Below, one piece after another: positions 8,926-17,956 of a DNA stretch of 64,000 nucleotides (position 1 is its first letter; each line of letters begins with the position of its first letter). Source of the DNA: Paenibacillus sp. FSL R5-0766. GTDB taxonomy: Bacteria > Bacillota > Bacilli > Paenibacillales > Paenibacillaceae. The stretch is taken from positions 5,208,001 to 5,272,000 of the forward strand of contig NZ_CP150227.1 in NCBI RefSeq assembly GCF_037971845.1. Reading direction: 5' to 3'. The notes under the pieces were generated by a model. The model saw only the letters and a program-made list of their open reading frames with translations, searched no databases and was not told the DNA's origin. The translations under genes and the position numbers were made by a program.

Positions 8926-9807
8926 CTATTTGAGGGAACCGACCATGACACCTTTTTCGAAATACTTCTGGAAGAACGGATACATAATGATGAGTGGCAG
9001 ACTCGAAATGACAATCGCTGAGTATTTAATCATCTCGGAGAGCCGTTTCAGTTCCGCCATCGCGAGCTGATCACTGATCATGCCCGGTGCAGCCTGATTC
9101 TGAATCAGAATGGAACGCAGAACGAGCTGTAACGGATGCAGGTTCGGATTATCGAGATAGATCATTGCATCAAAATAGGAGTTCCATTGCCCAACGAACG
9201 CATAAAGTGCGAGTACAAAAATGATCGGTTTCGACAACGGGATGACGATCTGGAAGAAAATCTTCATCTCAGAAGCGCCATCCACATTTGCAGCTTCTTT
9301 CAGTTCTCGAGGGACTCCTTTGAAAAAGGTTCTGGAGAGAATGATGTTCCAGACGTTAACGGCTCCAGGGATGATGATCGCCCACACCGTATCCAACATG
9401 CCGAGATTACGTATGAGTAGATACGTAGGGATTAATCCCCCACCGAAGAACATGGTAATGATAAAGATAATCATGAAAAATCCACGTCCCGCGAGCCTAT
9501 CATCCGACAATGCATAACCTGCAAATATGGATACGGTCACGGTGATCAGTGCAAAAGAAACCGAGTACAATACCGCATTTGCAAACCCCCGGATCATGGC
9601 TGGATTGGACAAAATCATCTGATATCCGTCCAGACTCCAGTCCGATACATTAAAGGACAGTCCACGATTCAGTAACACCGTGGGGTCCATGAATGAGGCG
9701 ATAACAATATAAATCAGGGGAACAACCACAACCAGTACAGCACAGGTGAGAAAAATGGCATTGAGTGTGAGGATCAATCGATCCATTCCCGTGTGTTTAA
9801 CAACCAT
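8926..9807 (-). CDS. ABC sugar importer permease (LplC/MalG type)
   Basis: A membrane permease of 293 residues with about six transmembrane helices. The CUT1 coupling (EAA) motif is seen as ELKEAANVDGASEMKIFFQIVIPLSKP. The C-terminal MYPFFQKYFEKGVMVGSLKG-like ending is typical of LplC/YtcP relatives. GGAAAGGAG lies 8 nt upstream of the chosen ATG. The gap to the upstream permease gene is only 17 nt. No ATPase gene is present in the operon, so a shared MsmX-type ATPase encoded elsewhere is presumed. Confidence 0.9.
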   Translation of the reverse strand: MVVKHTGMDRLILTLNAIFLTCAVLVVVVPLIYIVIASFMDPTVLLNRGLSFNVSDWSLDGYQMILSNPAMIRGFANAVLYSVSFALITVTVSIFAGYALSDDRLAGRGFFMIIFIITMFFGGGLIPTYLLIRNLGMLDTVWAIIIPGAVNVWNIILSRTFFKGVPRELKEAANVDGASEMKIFFQIVIPLSKPIIFVLALYAFVGQWNSYFDAMIYLDNPNLHPLQLVLRSILIQNQAAPGMISDQLAMAELKRLSEMIKYSAIVISSLPLIIMYPFFQKYFEKGVMVGSLK

Positions 9808-9823
9808 GGATAATACTCCTTTC

Positions 9824-10822
9824 CTAATAGAGGCCTTCGCCTTCATTCAATTTCTTCACAATCAGATTCACCGTCACCAGCAAAATCACATTGATAACGG
9901 AGTTGAACAATCCAACTGCCGCAGAATAAGCGTAATCTCCAGACTGTAACCCCACCTTATAGACATACGTGGCAATAATCTCGGAGGAAGGCAGGTTCAT
10001 GGACGTCTGCATCAGATAAGCCTTCTCAAATCCAATGGACATAATCCCGCCAGCTGCAAGAATAAAGACGATGGCCATAATCGGACGAATCGTTGGAAGG
10101 TCAATGTGGCGAATACGCTGAAGGAGATTGGCTCCATCCAGATTAGCCGCATTGTGCAGCTCCGGATCAACATTGGCCAAAGCCGCGACGTATATGATGG
10201 AAGCCCAGCCCGCTCCGGTCCAGATATCGGACAAAATGTAGATCCAGCGGAAATATTCCGGTTCAGACATGAACATGATTGGCTGACCTGTAATCCATGT
10301 GGCTAATTGATTAATCGGCCCTGTCGGTGAGAGGAAGATGAATAGCATACCCACAACAACGACAACCGAGATGAAATTGGGTGCGTATAGAAACAATTGA
10401 ATATTTTTCTTGATGCCAGCTTTGCGTACCTGATTCAGCATGAGTGCCAGTAAAATGGGCACCGGGAAACTGAATATTAATCCCAAAAAGCTGAGTTTAA
10501 GCGTATTCATTAAAATGATATCGAAATTGGGTGAAGCTATAAATTTCTCAAAATGCTTCAGGCCCACCCAATCACTGCCCATGATGCCTTTGATCGGACT
10601 GAAATCCTTAAACGCAATGATGGCTCCGTACATCGGAATGTACTTGAAGATAAGAGTCAAAATTAAGGCTGGTGCAAGCAACATATATAAAAAGTAATTT
10701 TTTTTGAGCTGCTGCAACCTGTGACCGCTTGTCGTCCTCACTTTCAGTACCCTTCCTTCGCCCTTTTTGCTGTCGGCTATGTTATCCAACACGATACCCC
10801 CGTTCATTCTAGAAGTTGACAA
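9824..10822 (-). CDS. ABC sugar importer permease (LplB/YteP type)
   Basis: First gene of the fructoside operon: a CUT1 permease with about six transmembrane helices starting at YFLYMLLAPALILTLIF. The coupling motif is ELHNAANLDGANLLQRIRHIDLP. The listed start is a TTG with no clear ribosome site. An ATG 15 nt downstream is possible, as is a GTG preceded by AAGGAAGGG that would give MRTTSGHRL as N-terminus, so the true N-terminus is uncertain by about 29 residues. It is read divergently from the LacI-type regulator. Confidence 0.88.
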   Translation of the reverse strand: MSTSRMNGGIVLDNIADSKKGEGRVLKVRTTSGHRLQQLKKNYFLYMLLAPALILTLIFKYIPMYGAIIAFKDFSPIKGIMGSDWVGLKHFEKFIASPNFDIILMNTLKLSFLGLIFSFPVPILLALMLNQVRKAGIKKNIQLFLYAPNFISVVVVVGMLFIFLSPTGPINQLATWITGQPIMFMSEPEYFRWIYILSDIWTGAGWASIIYVAALANVDPELHNAANLDGANLLQRIRHIDLPTIRPIMAIVFILAAGGIMSIGFEKAYLMQTSMNLPSSEIIATYVYKVGLQSGDYAYSAAVGLFNSVINVILLVTVNLIVKKLNEGEGLY

Positions 10823-11223
10823 TTGTTTTCAGTAAGGGCTTTCAATATTACAATTGCCTATTTGATAATTTACAATTTATCAGGTTTCAACAGATTTAGT
10901 CAATACGTTTTGTAAAAAAATATTTGTGCATTTGATCATTTTATCTTTGCATCAATGTAACTAAAGAGGATTGAATTTGCATATATACAACACTAAATCG
11001 TTAATACCAGCCTAGATATTTCTATATCTTTACCGTAATAGATCATCATTGTTACACTAGTCAACGAAACTTCTGGAACAATTATGAAAATAGAATTCGC
11101 CTATCTAAATGTAAATACAATTGTACATTTGTAAAACAGAGATTGCTATTTGTCCCGTTCTATTATACATTTGACTTAGAGAAGAATATGGATGACTATT
11201 GATGATTAGAGGTGAAGCATTAG
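10813..11223. promoter_or_regulatory. Divergent control region with repeated CAATTG sites
   Basis: About 400 nt of AT-rich DNA separate the importer operon from the divergent LacI-type gene. CAATTG occurs at 10820, 10851 and at the centre of the perfect palindrome TACAATTGTA at 11116-11125. Related TTACAATTTA half-sites lie near 10870. These are candidate operators for the LacI-family protein. Promoter boxes could not be assigned confidently. Confidence 0.45.
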
Positions 11224-12297
11224 ATGGCAAAGGAAAGAGTCACGATACAAGACATCGCTGATGCTTTGGGGATCTCCAGGAATACGGCTTCCAAAGCATT
11301 AAATGATAGCGGAAACATCCCGGATGAGACCCGAAATCGTGTAATTAAAAAAGCAATTGAACTTAAATATAAACAGTTTGCCTATATGGACAATGAGCAG
11401 GTTCTAAGCAAGGCTCCGGGCAATATCGCCCTGTTAACTGAAAACCTGCCTAATACATCTCACTTTGGTTCGTTGTTAATCAGCGGTCTGGAGAAAAGAA
11501 TCAGTGCGGAGGGATACAATCTCTCGATTCATATCGTGCGTGAAGACGATCAAGATACACTTACACTTCCCAACAATTTTGATATAGCCAAAGTAGACGG
11601 CATTATTTGCATTGAATTATTTGATCTGGAATATACACAGCTGATTACCGACCTGGGCATTCCCACCATCTTTATCGATTGCGCTTCCAACATATGTTAT
11701 CCCGAATTCCAAGCAGATTTGCTACTCATGGAGAATGAACATAGCATCTACCAGTTAACCACAAAATTAATTGAGAGCGGCTACAAAAGTATCGGATTCG
11801 TCGGAGATTACAATCACTGCAAGAGTTTTAATGAACGATGGGTTGGATATCACCGTGCTATGCTGGAGGCGGGGTTGCAGGTCGACCTCTCCCATTGCAT
11901 CGTAGACAATGATCGCCTGTTTTCCAAGCCAGGATGGTTGAACCAGCGAGTGGCAGAACTGGCATCCCTACCTTCCGCCTACGTATGCGCTAATGACTTT
12001 ATAGCAGTTGATCTGATCAGGGCGTTAAAAGATAGAAATGTCGCTGTGCCACAGGATATTGCGATATGCGGATTCGATAATGCACCCCAATCTCGAATTA
12101 TTGAGCCAGCATTAACGACGGTTCATATTTATAGCAATGAGATGGGCATTAAGACTGCGGAGATGCTATTATCCCGGATTAATAGCCCGACACAGCCGTA
12201 TCAGGTCTCACACATTGTGACCAAACCCATCATCAGGGAGTCCACACCAGCAATCATGGCCGATCATTCTCAGATGATTCATAGTTCTGCAAAATAA
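11224..12297 (+). CDS. LacI-family transcriptional regulator
   Basis: A 357-residue repressor with an N-terminal LacI helix-turn-helix (VTIQDIADALGISRNTASKAL). A periplasmic-binding-protein-like effector domain follows, including CANDFIAVDLIRALK and CGFDNAPQSRIIEPALTTV. AGAGGTGA precedes the ATG. Its position, divergent from the GH32/fructokinase/importer operon, suggests that it represses that operon until a fructoside or phosphorylated sugar binds; this is inferred from context. Confidence 0.9.
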   Translation: MAKERVTIQDIADALGISRNTASKALNDSGNIPDETRNRVIKKAIELKYKQFAYMDNEQVLSKAPGNIALLTENLPNTSHFGSLLISGLEKRISAEGYNLSIHIVREDDQDTLTLPNNFDIAKVDGIICIELFDLEYTQLITDLGIPTIFIDCASNICYPEFQADLLLMENEHSIYQLTTKLIESGYKSIGFVGDYNHCKSFNERWVGYHRAMLEAGLQVDLSHCIVDNDRLFSKPGWLNQRVAELASLPSAYVCANDFIAVDLIRALKDRNVAVPQDIAICGFDNAPQSRIIEPALTTVHIYSNEMGIKTAEMLLSRINSPTQPYQVSHIVTKPIIRESTPAIMADHSQMIHSSAK

Positions 12298-12347
12298 AAA
12301 AAAACGTATGTCTCACGAGTAACAGCTCGTGAAGCATACGTTTTTTG
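12296..12347. terminator. Bidirectional terminator
   Basis: AAAAACGTATG...CATACGTTTTTT outer arms enclose a TCACGAG/CTCGTGA inner stem. A-run and T-run on the two sides allow it to serve both the LacI gene and the convergent phosphorylase gene. Confidence 0.85.
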
Positions 12348-12421
12348 GTGGTTTCGATTTGGTTGGATGAAAACTCTATCCTATCCATTCCATCGCTCCC
12401 TAGATAAAAATCATCTCGCGA

Positions 12422-13240
12422 TTAGATCTCTTTCAAGATGCCTTTTACAAGTCCGATAAAGGTTGTTTTCACTTGCGCAGCCACTTCAATAACTTCATCA
12501 TGACTTAACGGCTGATCCAGAATACCACAGGCCATGTTGGTCAGACAGGAAATGCCTAGTACCTTCATACCGCCATGAATGGCAACAATGGCTTCAGGTA
12601 CCGTGGACATACCCACTGCATCCGCACCCATCGTACGAATCATGCGAATCTCCGCTGGTGTCTCATATGCCGGGCCACTCCACCATGCATAGACACCTTG
12701 CTGCAGGCCAACATTCTGCTCTTCTGCAACCTTAAGGGCAATGCTGCGCAGTTCGCGATTGTATACCTGTGATACGTCTGGGAAACGAACACCCAGTTCG
12801 GCGTTATTCGGCCCCATCAACGGGTTATTGCCTACCAGGTTAATATGATCTGTAATGAGCATCAGTTGACCCGGCTCAAAGCTTGTGTTGATGGCTCCGC
12901 AGGCATTGGTGATAAGCAATTGCTCGACACCCAGCGCCTTCATGATCCGAACCGGGAAAGTCACTTCGTCCAGTGTAAAACCTTCATAATAATGAAGGCG
13001 GCCTTTCATCGCTACAACCGTTTTGCCCATCAGTTCACCAATAACCAATTCATTGGCATGACCAATAGCCTCCGATTGGGCGAAATACGGAATATCTGTA
13101 TACGGAATAACGGTCGCATTTTCAATCTCGTCCGCGAGCGCTCCCAGTCCGGAACCCAGGATCATGCCTACGGCAGGTTTGGTATGGATTCGGTTTAATA
13201 TGTAATCTCTTGCTTCCTGAATATGTGCGGATTGATGCAT
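12422..13240 (-). CDS. Purine nucleoside phosphorylase
   Basis: A 272-residue PNP/MTAP-family enzyme converting purine nucleosides plus phosphate to free base and (deoxy)ribose-1-phosphate for purine salvage. The phosphate loop is GMILGSGLGALAD. LHYYEG, TNACGAIN, GPAYETPAEIRM and MSTVPEAIVA are the trimeric-type (PunA/PupG) signatures. The start has AGGAGG about 9 nt upstream. It appears to be a single gene with its own terminator. Confidence 0.93.
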   Translation of the reverse strand: MHQSAHIQEARDYILNRIHTKPAVGMILGSGLGALADEIENATVIPYTDIPYFAQSEAIGHANELVIGELMGKTVVAMKGRLHYYEGFTLDEVTFPVRIMKALGVEQLLITNACGAINTSFEPGQLMLITDHINLVGNNPLMGPNNAELGVRFPDVSQVYNRELRSIALKVAEEQNVGLQQGVYAWWSGPAYETPAEIRMIRTMGADAVGMSTVPEAIVAIHGGMKVLGISCLTNMACGILDQPLSHDEVIEVAAQVKTTFIGLVKGILKEI

Positions 13241-13405
13241 AATGATATCCTCCTGATGATCTGAATTGAGTTAACAAAAACTGAGTTAATGAGGTGCTAC
13301 TCATCAAGTGTAATGAACAATGGTCATGATGTAAATGGAAGCTGTTCTATATACAATAAAAAAACGACCCTATGCTCCAGAATCGTTTAAAAACATGGAC
13401 ATGTC

Positions 13406-13576
13406 CTAATCCAATGTATATTTGTTTCTACTCTTCATGTAATCGATTGTCATGATCAGCAACAGCATCAATGTAGCAAACATCAGCGGTTTGGCAAAAG
13501 TACCTTCTTCAAAAATATAATAACTAAATGTAAAATTTCCGGCAAAAGTAATTAAATAGTTTCGGATGTAATCCAT
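13406..13576 (-). CDS. 56-residue single-span membrane peptide
   Basis: A short frame, MDYIRNYLITFAG to KYTLD-stop. It has an N-terminal amphipathic stretch and one strong hydrophobic helix (LMFATLMLLLIMTI) followed by a Lys/Arg-rich tail, so the C-terminus would be cytoplasmic. GAGAAG is a weak ribosome site next to the ATG. Composition and codon use look coding. No family is recognised; similar small membrane proteins are common near Paenibacillus metabolic genes. Confidence 0.55.
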   Translation of the reverse strand: MDYIRNYLITFAGNFTFSYYIFEEGTFAKPLMFATLMLLLIMTIDYMKSRNKYTLD

Positions 13577-13728
13577 CTTCTCATCTCATTTCAGGAAAGA
13601 ATTTGGTTCACCATTTCTTCAACCCTATCACAAAATCCCATTTAATACCATATTTTTTATCATCCATACAAATTAACGCCTCTATCATGCACGAGATAGC
13701 CGCACTGTATAATCTATATTGAGTAAAG

Positions 13729-13756
13729 CAAAAAATCGGCCACATCGTGACCGATT
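13729..13756 (-). terminator. Terminator after the xylanase gene
   Basis: AATCGG-CAC / GTG-CCGATT stem with one mismatch. In minus-strand sense it is followed by six T residues, 20 nt past the GH10 stop codon. Confidence 0.82.
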
Positions 13757-13775
13757 CTCTCCACTTCCCTGATGT

Positions 13776-14777
13776 TCAGGACATAGAATTAGTGATACGC
13801 CAAAATGATTCCTTGGGCTGCAACTGCTGATCAAAAACAAAGGGCCAATTTTTGCGTCCGCGTACCGGGAAATGGTCAAGCCAAGTATAATTATCGGCTA
13901 CTCCCCAGAATGTCACAGAGGTAATGGATGATTTATACTCACGGAACAAATTAAAGATTTCTTCATATCGACGCTCCTGTAGCTCAGCCATCTCCGAAGT
14001 TGGCGCAGTGAGGTCCGTTCGACGATCCTCATAACGAAACACCGACATATCCAGCTCCGTAACATGCAACTGCACATCCAGTGAAGCATAACGCTCAATA
14101 GCCATTCGGATCTCCTCAATCGAAGGACCATGAATATTCCAATGCCCCTGCAACCCAATCCCGTGTACAGGCGCTCCCTTGTCCAGCAAAGACCGAACCA
14201 GATTGTAGATCTTCTCCCGTTTGACCGGATCCGTCTCATTGTAGTCATTATAGAAAAGAAGCGCATTGGGATCAGCTTCATGAGCCATACTGAACGCTTG
14301 CAGCAGATAATCTTCCCCCACCAGCTCTAACCACTTCGTATCTCGCATGAACAGGTCGGTCTTATCTTCAACAGCTTCATTGACGACATCCCACGCATAT
14401 ATTTGCCCCTTATACCGACCTACTACTGTATCAATATGTTGCTTCAAGCGAGATAATAGCAGCTCTCTGGAAGCAGGGGCACCTGAGGTATCCTCAAAGA
14501 CCCATTTCGATGTTTGATTATGCCAAACCAAAGTATGTCCGCGAACCCCAATCCCTTGGGCAACAGCAAAATCAACAATTTTATCCGCCGCCTCAAATGT
14601 ATAACGATCCTCTTCCGGGTGAATTTCTTCAAATTTCATCTGATTTTCAGCCGTGATGCTATTGAAGTGTTTGGCGATAAATTCCCCTTCGGACTGCAAC
14701 ATTCTGGTATGTACAGCAGCACCTATTTTGAACGTATTAGCGTACGCAGCATGTAATGATGGAATTTCAGTTGGCAT
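13776..14777 (-). CDS. GH10 endo-1,4-beta-xylanase, cytoplasmic type
   Basis: A 333-residue family 10 glycoside hydrolase cutting beta-1,4-xylo-oligosaccharides. The acid/base Glu lies in WDVVNEAVED and the nucleophile in HVTELDMSV. FNSITAENQMKFEEIHP, GHTLVWHNQT and FWGVADNYTWL are typical GH10 segments. There is no signal peptide, so it should act inside the cell on imported xylo-oligomers, like other intracellular Paenibacillus/Geobacillus GH10 enzymes. GGGAGGA precedes the ATG. A cre-like site lies about 44 nt upstream of the gene. Confidence 0.93.
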   Translation of the reverse strand: MPTEIPSLHAAYANTFKIGAAVHTRMLQSEGEFIAKHFNSITAENQMKFEEIHPEEDRYTFEAADKIVDFAVAQGIGVRGHTLVWHNQTSKWVFEDTSGAPASRELLLSRLKQHIDTVVGRYKGQIYAWDVVNEAVEDKTDLFMRDTKWLELVGEDYLLQAFSMAHEADPNALLFYNDYNETDPVKREKIYNLVRSLLDKGAPVHGIGLQGHWNIHGPSIEEIRMAIERYASLDVQLHVTELDMSVFRYEDRRTDLTAPTSEMAELQERRYEEIFNLFREYKSSITSVTFWGVADNYTWLDHFPVRGRKNWPFVFDQQLQPKESFWRITNSMS

Positions 14778-14820
14778 TTACAATTCCTCCCTGCCATTTT
14801 TTATCCATCATATCGTTTGT

Positions 14821-14834
14821 TGAATACGCTTACA
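14821..14834. promoter_or_regulatory. cre-like site upstream of the GH10 gene
   Basis: TGAATACGCTTACA matches the CcpA-binding consensus TGNAANCGNTNNCA with one mismatch. It lies just upstream of a catabolic xylanase gene, where carbon catabolite repression would be expected. Confidence 0.55.
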
Positions 14835-14899
14835 ATGAACAAATTATACTTCTTCCCCCTCATATTTAACTATTTATGATCCCGGGCCCTGTTCGCACA

Positions 14900-14965
14900 A
14901 CAAAAACACCTCCACGTATGTCCGACTGCTCATCTAAACAGAACATTTCTCGGAAGGTGTTTTGT
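14900..14965 (-). terminator. Terminator-like stem-loop
   Basis: AAACACCT...AGGTGTTTT arms flank about 40 nt. In minus-strand sense the hairpin ends in a T-rich run, consistent with the end of the coiled-coil protein gene to its right. Confidence 0.6.
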
Positions 14966-15016
14966 GATCGGGCTGTTCAGTTAAATTCAACTCATGTACA
15001 AAGAGGATATGAAGCC

Positions 15017-15364
15017 TTACAGCTTGTCCACCTGTAACAAGGTCACCTGTTTCACGGTGCATGCCGGGTTAATTTGTTCCTCGGACAGAATGTTCAGCTT
15101 GATCAGGCTTTTCAGCTTATGGCTGTCTACCTTGGACAACAATCGCCAGATGTCCGGGTCTGGAAGAGAAGCATACAGCTTCTGATCATCGTATTCCTTC
15201 CGATTCTGAAGCACTGTTTTCACGGTGTAACCACCAACCTGCGTCTCATACACCCCTTGTTCTGCACAATACGCGACAATCTCATCTCGTAGTACAGACA
15301 GCTGCTGCTCAATATCTTTTTGTTGCTGCTTCAGGTCAAAGTAGGTTTGCACTTTCTGTTCCAT
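15017..15364 (-). CDS. Hypothetical protein with N-terminal coiled coil
   Basis: A 115-residue soluble protein. Residues 1-35 (QKVQTYFDLKQQQKDIEQQL and the following stretch) are predicted coiled coil from heptad-like Leu/Ile/Gln spacing. The rest is a small mixed region with LASLPD-type and SLIKLNILSEEQ motifs. GAGGAG lies about 10 nt before the chosen ATG; a GTG three codons earlier is an alternative. No family is recognised. Phage and plasmid proteins of similar size and layout exist, but nothing nearby is phage-like. Confidence 0.6.
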   Translation of the reverse strand: MEQKVQTYFDLKQQQKDIEQQLSVLRDEIVAYCAEQGVYETQVGGYTVKTVLQNRKEYDDQKLYASLPDPDIWRLLSKVDSHKLKSLIKLNILSEEQINPACTVKQVTLLQVDKL

Positions 15365-15499
15365 ATCGATCACGCTCCTCTACTATCATAGGTATGCGAG
15401 GATCGCTCGTTTAGGACTGACTGTTTATTTTATTTAAAAAAAGTGGTCTTTCTATTACTTAATCGTATACTGTCGTCATTGTGTATCCCCGTATTACGA

Positions 15500-16372
15500 T
15501 TACAGCAGATGTTCATTCAAATACGGATTATGGACAGCCATGTTGTGAACCCTTTCCATTACATCTGGCCCCATGGGGACATTCCCAACGCGCCTTAACA
15601 GAATCCAGCGAAGACAAGCTATTGCTCCAAAAACCTGCTCCTCTTCCAGCGTGTACGTATAACTTGAAGAACGTGCAAATTGAGCGCGATACATCTCGCC
15701 GTAATTTTCTCCATTATAGATGGTGATCAGAAACACAGACCATGCCATATCGTACCTTGGATCACCGTATTGCCCATTAGTCCAATCGATGATGGTGTAC
15801 TGGTCGTCCATCTCAAGAATGTTTCCCAGATTATAATCGCCATGAATCAAACGGTCCTGTCTGATCTGGACCTGCTGAATCAACTTTGCCAGAAGATCAT
15901 TTATATCGTCATGTAATTCAATTTGAGGAAAAAAGTATTGAACAAAATCGTACCTGGATATGTATTCTTCACCTTCTCCAGTACCCACTTCATTCACCGG
16001 ATAACGATGGACCTCCATTAATCGCTCAGCCAAATGTATCAGCTTGGTTTGTGTTAATTGGGTAATCGGCTTTCCATCATAGCTCGTTAACAGCACTTGA
16101 TTCTCTTGCTCGTCTAATCCCCAACCGTAGGGTTTGGAAACACGAATTCCACTTTGATAAAGCTTGGACAATAATCGATATTGTTTGGCGATATCCGGTT
16201 TGGAATCCTTGTCCCAGACTTTCAATACGTACCGCTGATCTTCCATTTCGATTCTCATCACACTCGCTTCCAGCCCAGGTGGCAAGGGAATGATCTGATA
16301 CTCCTGTTCCATCACCTGCTGGATACGTTCATCCAGTTCTACCCAATTCACCTGGCTAAGTTGAATCGTCAT
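15500..16372 (-). CDS. Aminoglycoside phosphotransferase-family kinase
   Basis: A protein-kinase-fold small-molecule phosphotransferase of about 290 residues. Visible are the ATP-anchoring Lys in RYVLKVWDKD, the catalytic loop LIHGDYNLGNIL, the metal-binding TIIDWTNGQYGDPRYDMA and a helical C-terminus. The family phosphorylates aminoglycosides, choline, homoserine or sugars; the substrate cannot be assigned. GAAGAAGGGG precedes the chosen start, and an ATG 18 nt upstream behind GGAGGGG is equally possible. Confidence 0.82.
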   Translation of the reverse strand: MTIQLSQVNWVELDERIQQVMEQEYQIIPLPPGLEASVMRIEMEDQRYVLKVWDKDSKPDIAKQYRLLSKLYQSGIRVSKPYGWGLDEQENQVLLTSYDGKPITQLTQTKLIHLAERLMEVHRYPVNEVGTGEGEEYISRYDFVQYFFPQIELHDDINDLLAKLIQQVQIRQDRLIHGDYNLGNILEMDDQYTIIDWTNGQYGDPRYDMAWSVFLITIYNGENYGEMYRAQFARSSSYTYTLEEEQVFGAIACLRWILLRRVGNVPMGPDVMERVHNMAVHNPYLNEHLL

Positions 16373-16409
16373 CGTTTCCCCTTCTTCCATATTATGACCG
16401 CCCCTCCGG

Positions 16410-16889
16410 TTAGTCAGGCATAATCAGTCCTTTGCCAATGACATTGGCGGATACTGGCTGTTTGCCCAATTCTCTGGCCCATACTGACAGCTGTCCCATA
16501 TGGTGAATCTCATGGGCGATCACATGTCGCATAACTTCTCCCCATGAATCTGTACTGTCCCTGCCAGCTGAGCGATGATCAATATAAGCTCTTTTTTCCA
16601 TACTCGAGTCCCATGCTGTAACAAATGCCTCCACATCAGGACGTAACTTGCGATCGAGTCGCCTTACCGCCTCAAGATTCTGGTAGTTTGCAAAATCTTC
16701 TGCATCATCCGGTTTGCCCTGAAGCAACTGAAGCCAGCTCCACTCTACATCAATGATATGAAATAATGTTTGTAATATGTTGCCTACTCCGCCCGTGCGA
16801 GGCCAAAGCAATTCTTCAAGCGGTACATCTTCACACCAAACATACCATTGCTCACGCACCATCCAGTTATAACGAAAGAATGTTTCCAT
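16410..16889 (-). CDS. DinB-superfamily protein
   Basis: A 159-residue four-helix DinB/YfiT-type protein. The metal-binding histidines are in LFHIIDVEWSWL and HEIHHMGQLSVW. Members are thiol- or metal-dependent transferases and stress proteins. AAAGGGGAA precedes the ATG. It lies 20-40 nt upstream of the phosphotransferase gene, possibly in the same transcript. A second, frameshifted DinB-like gene lies 7 kb away. Confidence 0.85.
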   Translation of the reverse strand: METFFRYNWMVREQWYVWCEDVPLEELLWPRTGGVGNILQTLFHIIDVEWSWLQLLQGKPDDAEDFANYQNLEAVRRLDRKLRPDVEAFVTAWDSSMEKRAYIDHRSAGRDSTDSWGEVMRHVIAHEIHHMGQLSVWARELGKQPVSANVIGKGLIMPD

Positions 16890-16919
16890 TGGTATATTCC
16901 CCTTTATAGGCTATATTTT

Positions 16920-17456
16920 TCAGAGAGATTTGATCAATTCTGTATTGGCAAAGGTATCCTCCGAATGTTCAAGATCACCATAAATTCCGCTAATCTGATT
17001 GAATCCGGATTTAATCCAGAAGCGTAGTGCAGGCCAATTTTTGAGCGCTACGTTAATTCGAATTTCCTTGTAACCAAGCTCGGAACAGTGCAGAGTTAGC
17101 GCCTGAATTAATTCTTGTCCATATCCCTGCTTCTGGATCTCGCTCTGGATATATAGAAATTCGAGATAGATCGAACCCTCGGAGGGATACCCATGGTACA
17201 CACTTAACAAACCAATATAGCGGTCATCCTCATTCGTGCGAATGGATTGAATTCGATAATTCTCCAGTCTGCCTCCCGGCGGAAGGTGGCCTTCTTCAAA
17301 ACATTCTTTCACATAGTTCCGATCATGCTCTTGTCCATCCCATTGATGCAAGTACCGACTGGTTTCATATAAGGACTCAAGTTCAGGAATATCGGATTCT
17401 TCCACATTCGAGATAATAAGTCGGTCTGACTTCCATTCTACTGGAAGTTGTTTCAT
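16920..17456 (-). CDS. GNAT N-acetyltransferase
   Basis: A 178-residue acetyltransferase. Motif A reads IQSEIQKQGYGQELIQAL and the following strand-helix includes NVALKNWPALRFWIKSGF. GGAGTG places the start at MKQLPVEW. The substrate is unknown. It is read toward the DinB gene 31 nt downstream. Confidence 0.85.
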   Translation of the reverse strand: MKQLPVEWKSDRLIISNVEESDIPELESLYETSRYLHQWDGQEHDRNYVKECFEEGHLPPGGRLENYRIQSIRTNEDDRYIGLLSVYHGYPSEGSIYLEFLYIQSEIQKQGYGQELIQALTLHCSELGYKEIRINVALKNWPALRFWIKSGFNQISGIYGDLEHSEDTFANTELIKSL

Positions 17457-17540
17457 CGTTATCACTCCATCTTGATATTCTAAATAAATTAAACTATTGA
17501 ATGTTCACACTTACCACTCCGATGACAGAACAACCTTCCA

Positions 17541-17621
17541 ATCGCTGTTATCCCCAGAGTTTTTTGATTCATTTTATAATGGGAAACTCCCGGGGATAAA
17601 GGCGAACACTTCGCTTCTTCA
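17541..17621. repeat. Dispersed intergenic hairpin repeat, copy A
   Basis: An 81-bp element shared with 59907-59989. Both begin ATCGCTGTTATCC and end with GCGAACACTTCG-(C/T)-TTCTTCAG. Its left part folds: TTATCCCC (17548-17555) with GGGGATAA (17592-17599), and GAGTTT (17557-17562) with AAACTC (17584-17589). The pairing is preserved in copy B although the bases differ. Confidence 0.75.
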
Positions 17622-17665
17622 GGTTTTTTCTGTCCTCTCCGTTTCGTGTAAATATTCTGTTGAAT

Positions 17666-17944
17666 TTATTTAGTTAATTTCTTTTTTATATACAAGATTA
17701 CATGAATACCTACATAAATAAACAGGACATTGAACAAATATAGAAGTACATTTAAATAGATGCCAGATATAAACCAGATTGTTCCCTCAGAATTAGCATA
17801 ATGATAATCCGTAAAGAATCGGAGCGGGAAACCATACTCTGTTCGGAGCGGTCCATCTTCAGTATGTAAAGTTCCAGGAATACATAGGATGGCTAATACA
17901 GCAAGCCAGGCTGATAGATTCATTATTTTTTTGTTAATCGTCAA
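17666..17944 (-). CDS. Small two-helix membrane protein
   Basis: A 92-residue protein starting at TTG with GGGGGAG upstream. Hydrophobic helices span about residues 10-27 (LSAWLAVLAILCIPG) and 56-85 (TIWFISGIYLNVLLYLFNVLFIYVGIHVILYI), with a Lys-rich C-terminus. The central loop contains TEYGFPLRFFTDYH. No family is recognised. It follows the 17957-18439 gene by 12 nt, so it is probably co-transcribed. Confidence 0.65.
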   Translation of the reverse strand: MTINKKIMNLSAWLAVLAILCIPGTLHTEDGPLRTEYGFPLRFFTDYHYANSEGTIWFISGIYLNVLLYLFNVLFIYVGIHVILYIKKKLTK

Positions 17945-17956
17945 TACATCTCCCCC

